From Ricordea florida (Eukaryota > Cnidaria > Anthozoa > Corallimorpharia > Ricordeidae), in assembly GCA_949710005.1 (NCBI GenBank), contig OX453281.1, positions 16,181,185 through 16,245,184 on the forward strand: a stretch of DNA of 64,000 bases. Direction: 5' to 3'. A model generated the notes under the pieces. It ran no database searches. It saw only the letters and a program-made list of their open reading frames with translations, and was not told the origin of the DNA. The first letter of the stretch is position 1. Each line of letters starts with the position of its first letter. Made by a program: the position numbers and the translations under genes. Positions 26,996 to 38,806 of the stretch are shown here, in pieces.

Positions 26996-29900
26996 CCCTT
27001 TCTTAATACTACAAATCTGCAACGTTTCAGCATTACAAAGATTATCCAGGACGAGATACTGTAGAATTACTTTCATTGTAAGGGCTATAGGCAATATGTA
27101 TGAAGTGCGCATGGGTATGATACAAAACGTTATTCCCTTACATCACATGGAAATCTAATCGTTGGAATCAGAATTTTACTCGTTATCTAAACCTTAGTGT
27201 ATATCCTACTATTACAAATAGATAAAACATTCAAAATGATTCGATAACTTACCCCCATAGATGACGGTCCTTCTGACCATACAATCTCTTATATGGTGTT
27301 TTAACCAAAATCTGTAAGGCTGACTTTCCTTGCAACCACCTCTTGGAATTTTATCTTCTCTTCAATAATGACTACAATCACGACATAACATGGATTTTAA
27401 ACCACGTTATAAATGCTACAAGATGGTGAAAATTGAATGTTCATTCCTAATCTTTGTGATGAGGACTAATTTGATGAACTTGAGTACTGTCTGAGCAGTA
27501 TCCTCTAGAATCAGCTGTCTTAAGCAAATATCTTGACAGCCAAAATACAATACGATTGGGAATTACAATCAATTTAACTTTCTACGTAGATATTGCCCTT
27601 TTTTAATACTACAAATCTGCAACGTTTTAGCATTACAAAGATTTTGCAGGACGAGATACTGTAGAATTACTTTCATTGTAAGGGCTATAGGCAATATGTA
27701 TGAAGTGCGCATGCGTATGATACAAAAGTTATTTCCTTACATTACATGGAAATCTAATCGTTGGAATCAAAATTTTACTCGTTATCTAAACCTTAGTGTA
27801 TATCCTACTTTTACAAATAGATAAAACATTCAAAATGATTCGATAACTTACCCACATAGATAACAGTCTTTCTGCCCATACAATCTCTTATCTGGTGTTT
27901 TAACCAAAATCTGTAAGGCTGACTTTCCTTGCAACCACCTCTTGGTATTTTATCTTCTCTTCAATAATGACTACAATCATGACATAACATGGATTTAAAA
28001 CCACGTTATAAATGCTACAAGATGGTAAAAATTGCATGTTCATTCCTAATCTTTGTAACGACGGCTAATTTGATGAACTTGAGTACTGTCTGAGCAGTAT
28101 CCTCTATAATCAGCTGTCTTAAGCAAATATCTTGACTGCCAAAATACAATACGATTGCGAATTACAATCAATTTAACTTTCTACGTAGATATTGCCCTTT
28201 CTTAATACTACAAATCTGCAACGCTTCAGCATTACAAAGATTTTCCAGGACGAGATACTGTAGAATTACTTTCATTGTAAGGGCTATAGGCAATATGTAT
28301 GAAGTGCGCATGCGTATGATACCAAATGTTCTTTCCTTACCTTACATGGAAATCTAATCGTTGGAATCAAAATTTTACTCGTTATCTAAACCTTAGTGTA
28401 TATCCTAGTATTACAAATAGATAAAACATTCAAAATGATTCTATAACTTACCCCCATAGATGACGTTCCTTCCGCCCATAAAATCTCTTATCTGGTGTTT
28501 TAACCAAAATTTGTAAGGCTGACTTTCCTTGCAACAACCTCTTGGTATTTTATCTTCTCTTCAATAATGACTACAATCACGACATAACATGGATTTTAAA
28601 CCACGTTATAAATGCTACAAGATGGTGAAAATTGAATGTTCATTCCTAATCTTTGTAATGAGGACTAATTTGATGAACTTGAGTACTGTCTAAGCAGTAT
28701 CCTATAGAATCAGCTGTCTTAAGCAAATATCTTGACAGCCAAAATACATTACAATTGCGAATTACAATCAATTTGACTTTCTACGTAGATATTGCCCTTT
28801 CTTAATACTACAAATCTGCAACGTTTCAGCATTACAAAGATTTTGCAGGACAATATACTGTAGAATTACTTTCATTGTAAGGGCTATAGGCAATATGTTT
28901 GAAGTGCGCATGCGTATGATACAAAACGTTATTTCCTTACATCACATGGAAATTTAATCGTTGGAATCAAAATTTTCCTCGTTATCTAAACCTTAGTGTA
29001 TATCCTACTATTACAAATACATAAAACATTCAAAATGATTCGATAACTTACCCCCATAGATGACGGTCCTTCTGCCCATACAATCTCTTATATGGTGTTT
29101 TAACCAAAATCTTTAAGGATGACTTTCCTTGCAACCACCTCTTGGTATTTTATCTTCTCTTCAATAATGACTACAATTAAGACATAACAGGGATTTTAAA
29201 CCACGTTATAAATGCTACAAGGTGGTGAAATTTGCATGCTCATCCCTAATCCTTGTAATGAAGACTAATTTGATGAACTTGAGTACTGTCTAAGCAGTAT
29301 CCTATAGAATCAGCTGTCTTAAGCAAATATCTTGACAGCCAAAATACAATACAATTGCGAATTACAATCAATTTGACTTTCTACGTAGATATTGCCCTTT
29401 CTTAATACTACAAATCTGCAACGTTTCAGCATTACAAAGATTTTGCAGGACGAGATACTGTAGAATTACTTTCATTGTAAGGGCTATAGGCAATATGTAT
29501 GAAGTGCGCATGGGTATGATACAAAACGTTTTTTCCTTACATCACATGGAAATCTAATCGTTGAAATCAAAATTTTACTCGTTATCTAAACCTTGGTGTA
29601 TATCCTACTATTACAAATAGATAAAACATTCAAAATGATTCGATAACTTACCCCCATAGATGACGGTGCTTCTGCCCATACAATCTCTTATATGGTGTTT
29701 TAACAAAAATCTGTAAGGCTGACTTTCCTTGCAACCACCTCTTGGTATTTTATCTTGTCTTCAATAATGACTACAATCACGACATAACATGGACTTTAAA
29801 TAACGTTTTAAATGCTACAAGATGGTGAAAATTGCATGTTCATCCCTAATCTGTGTATCGACGACTGATTTGATGAACTTGAGTACTGTTTTAGCAGTAT

Positions 29901-30880
29901 GTTATAGAATCAGCTGTCTTAAGCAAATATCTTAACAGCCAAAATACAATACGATTGCGAATTACAATCAATTTGACTTTCCTCGTGGATATTGCCCTTT
30001 CGTAATACTACAAATCTGCAACGTTTCAGCATTGCAAAGATTCTGCAGGGAAAGATATCGTAGAATTACTTTCCTTGTAAGGGCTATAGGCAATATGTAT
30101 GAAGTGCGCATGCGTATGATAGAAAACGTTCTTTCCTTACCTCACATGGAAATCTAATCGTTGCAATCAAAATTTTACTCGTTATCTAAACCTTGGTGTA
30201 TATCCTACTATTACAAATAGATAAAACATTCAAAATGATTCGATAACTTACCCCCATAGATGACGGTCCTTCTGCCCATACAATCTCTTATATGGTGTTT
30301 TAACTAAAATCTGTAAGCTTGACTTTCCTTGCAACCACCTCTTGGTATTTTATCTTGTCTTTAATAATGACTACAATCACGACATAACATGGATTTTAAA
30401 TAACGTTTTAAATGCTACAAGATGGTGAAAATTGCATGTTCATCCCTAATCTGTGTATCGAAGACTGATTTGATGAACTTGAGTCCTTTCTCAGAAGTAT
30501 GTTATAGAATCAGCTGTCTTAAGCAAAGATCTTGAAAGCCAAAATACAATACGATTGCGAATTACAATGAATTTGACTTTCTACGCAGATATTGCCCTTT
30601 TCGTAATACTAGAAACCTGCAATGTTTCAGCATTGCAAAGATTCTACAGGACGAGATATCGTAGAATAACTTTCATTTTTAGGGCTTTAGGCAATATGTA
30701 TGAAGTGCGCATGCGTACGATAGATAACGTTCTTTCCTTACATCACATGGAAATCTAATCGTTGCTACCCAAATTTTACTCGTTATCTAAACCATGTTGT
30801 ACATCCTACTATTACAAATAGATAAAACATTCAAAATGATTCGATAACTTACCCCCATAGATGACGGTCCTTCTGCCCAT

Positions 30881-30889
30881 ACAATCTCT
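30881..30889. repeat. 9-bp target site duplication, left
   Basis: ACAATCTCT precedes the left terminal repeat and recurs directly after the right one at 38807-38815. The satellite monomer has a single copy at this point (ACAATCTCTTATATGG), so the duplication was produced by insertion. Confidence 0.92.
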
Positions 30890-30961
30890 CAACCTCGTTC
30901 CCAGGGCTTTTCCCTAGGAGGAAAAATGGTGGACAGGAAAAGGCCCTGGCATCGGCCGGTC
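30890..30961 (+). repeat. left terminal inverted repeat of the Academ-like element
   Basis: It begins CAACCTCGTTCCCAGG and ends in GGCATCGGCCGGTC. The reverse complement of 38735-38806 matches it except for about six substitutions. Confidence 0.93.
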
Positions 30962-31045
30962 GATTCTTCTTTCTTATTGGCCGGTTGAAATTTAGTAATT
31001 TATGCAATTTATCCAAATTATGTGAAATTAAATTCCTTACTCAAA

Positions 31046-34000
31046 ATGGCGGACAGTAAGGAAACGACGCCTACTAAGATTTTTGCCAGAAATCCCGTTT
31101 GTATGCTTTGTTAGGAATCTAAAGATAGTCGTCACGTCGTGAAAATTTTTAGTAAAGCTGGTGTTTCTCAAGACATGTGTCGGAAAGTGGAATATTCGTG
31201 TGGAATAACTATCGCAGAGACTGACACAAAATCCAAAGTGTTGTGCAGGGCGTGTGTAACATTCTTGAACAGAATGTATCTGTTTATTATCAGAGCAAGA
31301 AGTCTGCAAAACAATGATAAAGATATTCCTGACTACGCTGTAAAGAGATGTATGCAGATGTCGCCTTCGTCTAGTCAACAATCCAAACGACTCACCTCTG
31401 ACCCAGCCGTTCAGCAAAGCAGCTTTTTTGCGAGGAATCTCGAGGGCCAACAAACGTATTACCGAATCCAAACCAATGTCCTGATGCTCCTGTAAATGTC
31501 GACAGAGGGTTGCAATTAAGCGGGAAACAACAGCAGATGATAGTGTGTGCTGCGAATTCAAAGGATGCTTCCATTTTGGCCACTATTTTGAAGGAACATT
31601 GTGCAAACGTAGCAGACGCATTGCTTAAGTTACTGCTCAAAGATATCCGTTTATCGTGCAGTAACCTTTGTAAACGCTCTGCGGGTTCCGTTCTTTATGG
31701 CAATAACTATGAAAGCTTGAAATATTTTAGCTTTGACAGTATTTGGAGGGAGTTTACAGCCAACTTCCCTTTTCTCGTCGAATTGATGAACGCAATCACT
31801 GGTGAGGATTCATGTATCATCGAAGACACCAAACAAGAGTTACGTGTGAAATACAGTTTCCTTTATTCCATTCTAATGAGTGAAAGATGGCACGAATTGA
31901 ATCTTGTAAAACGCGTAAACACAGTTCTTGTCATTGAAGGTGGATGCACCAAACAGGTATTGGAATATTTTATGTTGCTTATGACAATAACAGTTACACC
32001 TTTCATGGGCTAAGAGACAGGTTTCTTGAGGTAGAACTTTCAAGTATACAACATGGACAAAACTAGGTTTATTGAAGTGGGACAAAATACTAGCCAGTTA
32101 CTGACCTTACTTTTTGCTTTGTATTGTTTTCTTCAATTTGCAATAGTAGCACTGATTACTGCCTTTTTTAATATCCAATATCCAGAGTGTATGATCAGTT
32201 TCCCTATTCCTAATGGTAGTAATAAGCATTAGGCCAGTTGTACAGTCTGTGTCCTACTCTCTGAATAGCAGTGCAGACAGATTTGGTTCAGATCCCACAG
32301 CTTTTCCTGTGAAAATCCTAACTATAACAACATTTTCTAATCTGCTTGGCCATCAATGGGCCAGATTCCAGAAATAATATAGAACAGTAGTTGTTTTAGT
32401 TTTGATAAACTATCAATCACAGCTATTAGATATTTATGTCATCCAAATTGTTTTTTTTTTTTATGATACTTTTGATTAATCTGAAATTGCAGTACCAATA
32501 TGCAGTTGTCAGATTAAAATCATTCAAAATATATTATAACAGAACCATACACTTATTTTTTGGACGCAACTGGTCACACTACACTTTCATGTTCAGCAGC
32601 ATGCTGGTGACAACAATTACCCCTTTGTTTGCAAAATTTCTTTTGACCAAAAAAAGATTGACTCAATGACAAGCAACAACTTTAGCATAATACACTCTAC
32701 TTGCTTGCAAACTCAATCAAACAGTATCTCGTATCTGTCCTTTAGAATTATCTCTTTTCTTACTTACGGCCATTACAGACATTATGGTAATATTAAGACA
32801 TGACTGCATACAGTAAAATTTCTCTAAAAATACCACCTTGGGTGCAGAAAAAAATGGCCATTGTATTGAGGTGACTGTTGCAGAGAGATTTAAACAAGAG
32901 TCAATGTATGGACTGTTCACCCCAGAAATGTGACCATTGTAATGAGGTGGCCGATATGGAGAGGTGGCAGTTGGCAGAGGTTTCACTGTAATGTTACAGT
33001 TTCTATACTAACTGTTAGTTCATACCAAAATGTTTATTTTGTTAGTCAGATTATAATAAATAATCAGAATATTTTTGGTTTTTATTGTAGTTACAAGAGA
33101 GACTGAATAAACTGGGTGTTTGCTTGTCTCATTCAAGACGAGACACCATTATGACAATGCTTGGAGGCCACTTCTCAGGTCTTGTGGTCAGTAGGATCAA
33201 GGAAGGGAAGGTATTTCGTGGTACTGGGGACAACTGGGATTTACGGATTTTAAAGGGCAGCATGCGAAAAGACATTAACAATGAAGATCTCCATATGTTT
33301 GCAACCAATCTTATCGAGAACAGACTTAACTTCACTCATTTATCAAATGAGTCTCCAAAGGGGAATATTAAAGATCTTCCACGTAGTACCTTTTCTTTGA
33401 ATGTGAATGAATGGAAGCAATATGCAGAAAGTGCAAAGATTATTGTGGGACGAATTGTCTTGCAGTTCCTTCCACAGTTCAAGTTTTTGAGAGGCATCAT
33501 TCCTGACCACATTCCACATCAGCACAGTGAACAAATGGCACAACAGTCAACCATTGTCACCATGCCGATTATCAATGCTAATGAGGCAAAGTATGAAGAC
33601 TGTGTCACAATACTCAGAACCTATGAAAAATGGATCGCTGAGATTTATGTTCAAGCTGGTTTACTACAGGAGGTGCCAGATACAGATGATCCACCTCTAC
33701 CTGCTAGACCAGCAGCACCTGGCCAGACGAATGCCCATACACAAGCAACTCCAAATGATCCTATGAAAGACATGAAGGTTGTATTTGCTGGGGATCAGCT
33801 AACACGAGTTCGATTTGCTGGTGCTAAGGACCTACTTTCAGGGGCACATACACCATCGGATAGGTTTGAGCACTGTTCACCATTCAAGCCTGTTATGTGG
33901 CATGCTAAAGCATCCCTCCTCCAATATTCCTACTCCTTTTTGCATAAGCCAGAGTCAGTGAATCAGGTTGGAACTTTGAAGTATTTTAGAGAGAAGTACA

Positions 34001-34911
34001 ATCGCAGAAATGCCACTCCAGGAAAAGTTTTAGATTCTTATGAAGGAAGTGAAGACTTATTTCTCAGCATGGGAAGAGCTTACATTGTAGTTGCAGCACT
34101 CAGTTACTTTGGAATGCAAAAGCTTGATGACAAGCCAACTCTAAATGTATTCCCAGATAACATTGCTCATGCCAGTAAGGATACTAGAAGAAAATACTTT
34201 AATGAAACTTTTGGCAAATTTATTGACAAGTTCTTGCTGCAGAAAGCAAATGATGATTCTCATGATGAAGAAGATTTTGTAAAAAACTATGGGTTGTGTG
34301 TAATTTTCTTGTCAATGTTGATCATGCAAATGAAGGACACTGCAGCAGAAGCTGATGGCAACAGAAATCTCATCAACCAGAAACTTTTGTTATCGGTTTT
34401 CAAGTCAGTGGGAGCATATAGCAAGTATGCTATTGAAATGTTCGTAAGCATTTCACAGATTGAGTGCATGTTGACCCCTAGGCTTTCAGAGGAATTTAAA
34501 TGGGGATTCTTTGTTAATTGGAGGGGAGGTGCAGGAAAGAATATTGAGGATGATTTGGCCCAGGAGATATCCAACAGATGTAGCAAAAGCATTGTTCAGC
34601 GGATGGGGGCAAACAAAACGGTAAAGTCCATAAGCAAAGTGTGCAAAGCAACAACAGGAATCAGTCAGATCACAGAGCAGTTTGACCATTCAGCTGGAAT
34701 TCACAAGAGGTCTGTTCAACACATCACTCGTGATTCCCTAAAGGATGAAAAGGAAATGGTTGCTGACCTAGTGAGGCTTAGTCCCTTTACTCATGAGCCC
34801 TTAAGAGCTCATGATAGCTTTGCAGACATCAAACGGTGCCCCCTAATGTATTTAAATCTTGTGGAATTCAGTCAGTGGATCGAAAAACACAAGGAAGAAC
34901 TCTCAACTTGA
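31046..34911 (+). pseudogene. DUF6589 / ZAD-like zinc-finger transposon protein, two exons, broken
   Basis: This is the putative transposase of the element. The ATG at 31046 (context AAAATGGCGGAC) opens exon 1, which encodes a Cys-x2-Cys ... Cys-x2-Cys finger (VCMLC and LCRACV) resembling a ZAD domain. Exon 1 ends at 31956 (CAG/GTATTG), the intron spans 31957-33090 (ending TTTATTGTAG), and exon 2 (33091-34911, 607 codons with stop) continues in phase 0. Exon 2 contains the DUF6589 signature region VVFAGDQLTRVR and a C-terminal WGFFVNWRGGAGK block. Two lesions disable it: an in-frame TAG at 31112-31114 inside the finger, and a frameshift between about 31420 and 31495, after which the frame entering 31510 is used. 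DUF6589 is abundant in cnidarians and fungi; its chemical role is not shown by this sequence. Confidence 0.82.
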
Positions 34912-36393
34912 TGTTTTCGTAGTTGGCAATATCTTGTTTTGTTAGAGACATCCTCGGTTCATTAGAAGGTGAACTTTCAAGGAAACTACAGCCCTTTAAT
35001 CTCGACGAATGTCTTCTTTTATGACCAGAATTTCTTGCATTCAATAAAGTGAAATTCTTTATCTTCTTTTTTTCTCCTCCAACTAATAATTACACACTAC
35101 TCTTTAAAATCTTATGTCCCTTAACTGCATTTCCCTCTGTCGAATGCAAATAAACTTATAGAGGGTATTCCTTCATCTGCAGACCCCCGGACCAGCAAAT
35201 AATCTATTTAAATTTTTCCTATTCATAAAAAGTAACACTTAAACTTAACCCTCCAACCTTTGCACATGTATGTGTGTTGATGTGACGGGTGATCAATAGA
35301 CCATTTTACAAAAACAGGTGGAAACGAGGCTGGAGTTGACCCTGTTTTGATACAACCCTTCCGTCTTTATTATGTAAATCATGTTCTTATGCAAACTGGT
35401 ATTTTTTTAAGCATAATTTGTATAAGAAAAAGAAAGAGAATGTTAGAATGACAAAAAAATTGCTTAGGAAACTGTACTTTAATAATTTGTTTGACGAAAA
35501 CCCCCCAGTTTACTCCAGGTCCAGTCACTAGTCCACAGGGGTGAAGAATATGGCTAAATGCAGTCCACACTCTGATTTTTGGCAGGCAACTCCTGCTCAT
35601 TTTTCATTTTTTTTATGTTCTCAGACTCCTCACAGTCAGTGTTATAGAATTTGCCTGCAGATGATGCTGATTTTGAGTAAAAGTACTACATAAAATTCAG
35701 TTTGATCATCACTGTAAGCTGTGCTAGGCCCTAAAACCCTAAAAGTCAACATTTATTATTTATATTCTCTGAACTTTTCCTGATCCTTCACTTCCAGTGG
35801 TAATGGTTTAGCAAATTTGTTACACAATCATTAACGTTTTCTTTTGTACTTTAGTTCATTTTAGTTTTGCACAATCCTAATGTTTGACTGAGCAGTATTA
35901 CTAGTAGGAAATGGTTAGTGCTGGTAACTATTAGGGTTTTAAGGGTAATTTAGTTTGTCAATTATTAGGGGCTAAAATTGAAAATATGTTCTCTGGAGGC
36001 TATGACAGATATGTAAGACAGTAAGTTACGTATACAATACAACATGTAGTCACAATAATGAAATGTGAATCGTAGTTGGTCAAAGTTGTATAACCAATTC
36101 ACAATATTAAATTTATACTATAGGTTATAGAAATACTGACATCCATTTAGCCCCTAAAGCCCTAAGAGTGATCAGCATGAAATTTCTCCTTATAATATCA
36201 GTGCTTTAGAAAACATAGTGGTCATGAGAATTGAGTACATGATCAGGGAAGACGATTTCAACAAATAATTATTCTCTCCAATTCTTGAACTGAAAAAATA
36301 CAGGGACAGTAAATGAGGTTTAAAGGGTTAATGCTAGATGATATTTCCTTTCCAAAAAGTTCTACTGCCCTTCATGAATGAGGTTGATGTACT
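34912..36393. other. spacer between convergent Academ-like genes
   Basis: No coding region is supported in these 1.5 kb. It lies between the 3' ends of the DUF6589 gene and the helicase gene and presumably holds both 3' UTRs. Confidence 0.65.
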
Positions 36394-38670
36394 TCACTGA
36401 GGACTTGCATGGCGACATATGGTTGAGAAGATCTCGGAGGAGGAAGCATCATCCAATATCCCAAAGTAACTCAACAGATCTGACTCACATGTAATATATT
36501 CAACATCATCCATGACCTTTTCAACAACATTGTTTACGTCAGGAGGTTTTACATTAAACAAACTTGGCATGGCGCAATCTTGAGCACAGGTACTGCTGAG
36601 GATTCCCCTAATTGCCTCTCGTACCAGGTTCCTTTTATTAGAAGGCAGCACCCTGACTTTCTGACGTACACTGGGTAACATAATGACATCACCGGAGACT
36701 CTACTGATTGAGTCACAAACACAACAGCAATCACTTTGTTTGTCTGGTTTAAAGCCAAAGTATTGGAGTATTTGCTTCCTTTGGCATTCATCCTTTGAAC
36801 TACAGTAGTCTTTCATTGACTGATCTATGTGCAGTTTGTTTTTTCCAATGTCAGAATTGTTGTAATACAAAACTGCTTTAGCTTGAAAGCCAATTATACG
36901 GCCAGCACGGCCAATCTCTTGCATGTATGCCTCAATTGTGCTTGGTGGTGATATATGAATAATATTTGTCACATATGGTGTATCAACACCCATTCCAAGG
37001 GCTGATGTGGCAAAAATAACTCTTACTCTTGAGTCATACCTTTTAATTTCCTGTATTAATTCCTTTTTCATCCGTTTAGTTTGCGGGGAATGAAACTGGG
37101 CAAAAAGTCTTGCTGTTGGTTCCTTTGATTCTCCAACAAACTGGTTCTCTTTTAGCGTTTTCTCGAATAGTGTGTAAGCATATCCACAGTACTTGAGCTT
37201 CAAATATATGATTGTCATAGGATATTTTTCCCTTTGAGAGGCCAACTCAAAAGCAATTGGCTCAAGAATAGCCCTGTAGCTTTCATTACCAAGGTGATTG
37301 CTGAGCCTGATTTTCTTGTCAAGGTATATATTAGGTTTGTTTGGGTTTACAGCAACAATCTTGCAAGTGTTGGACAACATCAAGCTTTTTCTTAACTTTT
37401 CAACCAAGTGAGGTGGTGCAGTTGCTGTCAGTGCCAAAGTTGGCACAGGTGGAAAGAAAGCCTTCAATGATGACAAATCTTTAAAATCCTTTCTGAATTC
37501 TTCACCCCTAAAATGTGTAAGAAATAACATCATGTCCTCAAGGCTGAACCAGTGACAGACCTCCAAGAAATTGCTTTGTTGTTTTGAATTTAAAAAAAAA
37601 ATAGGCAAACCTTGCATGTAAATTATACTATTCTTGACAATGATCCTCGAGATGAATTCATGGGCACAGTGATGTAGCAGCTCATCCTAGATCCTAAGCC
37701 AATTGGTTTGCAACCCAAACCGCCAAACAATGCTAAAACAATAGTGACGATTGAAATCTATTGTTTGGCGGTTTGGGTTGCAAACCAATTGGCTTAGGAT
37801 TTAGAACGAGCTGCTACAGTACGTGGGCACGTAGAATTTCTTAGCAAGATTTCCGCACAGGTCCCTACTTCATTATGCATGCAGCAGATGAATTGTTTAG
37901 GGTAATGCACAAGTAAACATTTCTTGTTATTGCAGAATGAAACAGTATGGCTACAGCATCATGCATAAATTTCTTTCATTAAAATTTTCCTTCTCTACCG
38001 TGAGGTTGAAGCTTCAGTTTTCGACATCAGAATTTTTTTTAGACAACCTTATACAATTAAGCCTAACTCATACACATCATAGATCAAGAAAAATTAACTC
38101 TTACCATAGTTCAACACAGTGAGCCTCATCAATTACACAAGCGGCTACATTCTCCTGATATACTTGACTTGCCATTAGTTGGCGACCTTCCTCGCTCAAA
38201 AGCGCCTCTGGGTGGGCAAAAACGATTTAAAATTGGCCATTTAAAATATCATCGGGGACTTGCACGTTCTTACGATCATCCTCATTACTCAACGAAGTCG
38301 AAAACAACGGTTCGGCAGAGTCGTGTTGGCCCTTACAGGCAAGTGTATTGGTGGTGATTCCTCTACTTGTCAAGACTTTCAACTGATCTTCTATTATGGC
38401 ATTTAAAGGGCATACGACGAAAATGATATTTCTGGTTTTCTTAACGGGAAGAAAGTATGGTAGGAGATGGAACATCAGTGACTTCCCAAAACCGGTAGGT
38501 AACACCGCAATGACGTCTTGACCCTCGAGAATGTACTCAAGACATTTAACTTGTAGAGGTTTTAAATTAAAATGAGGAAATTGACCACTATCCAAAGCAG
38601 TTTTAACTCGTCGCAGCACTTCTAGGTAATCTGGGAGCTTGCCCTGCGACTGGCCATTAACTGCCGCCAT
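36394..38670 (-). pseudogene. RecQ-type DNA helicase of the Academ-like element, one in-frame stop
   Basis: This superfamily II helicase would unwind DNA during transposition. The ATG is at 38670. Exon 1 (38670-38105) carries motif I (LPTGFGKS), Ia (VVCPLNAIIEDQL), Ib (IVFAHPEAL) and II (VIDEAH). A GT-AG intron (38104-37508) splits the Trp codon after motif II. Exon 2 (37507-36394) carries motif III (LALTATAPP), V (FATSALGMGVDTP), VI (YMQEIGRAGR) and a RecQ zinc-binding region with clustered cysteines (CSSKDEC, then CCCVC). A TAA at 38229-38227 interrupts exon 1 between motifs Ia and Ib; the frame is otherwise open. Intron ends are inferred from consensus and from restoration of the conserved W-G-x2-F spacing. 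The intron contains a hairpin element at 37668-37823. Confidence 0.88.
37668..37823. repeat. 156-bp hairpin element (MITE-like) in helicase intron
   Basis: Left arm 37674-37731 and right arm 37760-37817 are inverted copies of about 58 bases with few mismatches, around a 28-base loop. TGGGCAC occurs immediately outside both ends (37661-37667 and 37824-37830), as expected for a 7-bp or longer target duplication. It resembles a foldback miniature transposon. It lies inside the predicted intron, so it would not affect the spliced product. Confidence 0.72.
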
Positions 38671-38734
38671 CTTGAATTTATCAGTTCATGCTAATTTATT
38701 ACACCCAAAATTTCTGGGTGTTTTTTAGTCATGT

Positions 38735-38806
38735 GACCGGCCGATGCCAGGGCCTTTTCCCGTCCGCCATTTTTCCTACTAGGGAAAAGCACTGGGAACA
38801 ATGTTG
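38735..38806 (-). repeat. right terminal inverted repeat of the Academ-like element
   Basis: Reverse complement of the left repeat with about six differences. It is followed by the 9-bp duplication ACAATCTCT (38807-38815). Confidence 0.93.

Larger units (their letters stand above)
6205..30889. repeat. 600-bp satellite array, main block (about 41 monomers)
   Basis: A recognisable monomer recurs every 600 bases: the anchor GCTGTCTTAAGCAAATATCT occurs at 7321, 7921, 8521, 9121 and so on, with the register unchanged for over 13 kb until a 1-base deletion near 20985. Monomers at both edges (6.2-7.3 kb and after 29.8 kb) are more diverged than the interior, the usual signature of homogenisation by unequal exchange. 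Interior monomers share variants in blocks, showing duplication of 2 to 5 monomers at a time. No protein-coding potential is conserved across the array. The transposon inserted at 30890 duplicated the last 9 bases. Confidence 0.97.
30890..38806. mobile_element. Academ-type (AcademH-like) DNA transposon, 7,917 bp, inactive
   Basis: The element has 72-bp terminal inverted repeats (30890-30961 and 38735-38806, about 6 mismatches by eye) and a 9-bp target duplication in satellite DNA. It carries two convergent genes: a ZAD-like zinc finger/DUF6589 protein on + and a RecQ-type superfamily II helicase on -. From memory, Academ elements with a helicase in place of the XPG-type nuclease are called AcademH; that placement is knowledge-based and was not checked by a search. 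Both genes contain premature stops, so the copy is unlikely to move by itself. Confidence 0.82.

Noticed and set aside
6205..30889. CRISPR-like regularity of repeats
   Set aside because: The whole 600-bp unit is conserved, with no unique spacers, and the context is eukaryotic; this is a satellite.
31112..31114. TAG read as a recoded codon (for example selenocysteine or readthrough)
   Set aside because: It sits within the zinc finger, a frameshift follows in the same exon and the helicase partner also has a stop, so simple decay is more likely.
36394..38670. Host RecQ helicase gene
   Set aside because: It lies entirely inside the 72-bp terminal repeats with DUF6589, has an in-frame stop, and is best explained as the element's own gene.
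30890..38806. P element or hAT identity for the DUF6589 element
   Set aside because: The visible duplication is 9 bp rather than 8, the ends do not resemble P or hAT termini, and a RecQ-type helicase is not part of those families.
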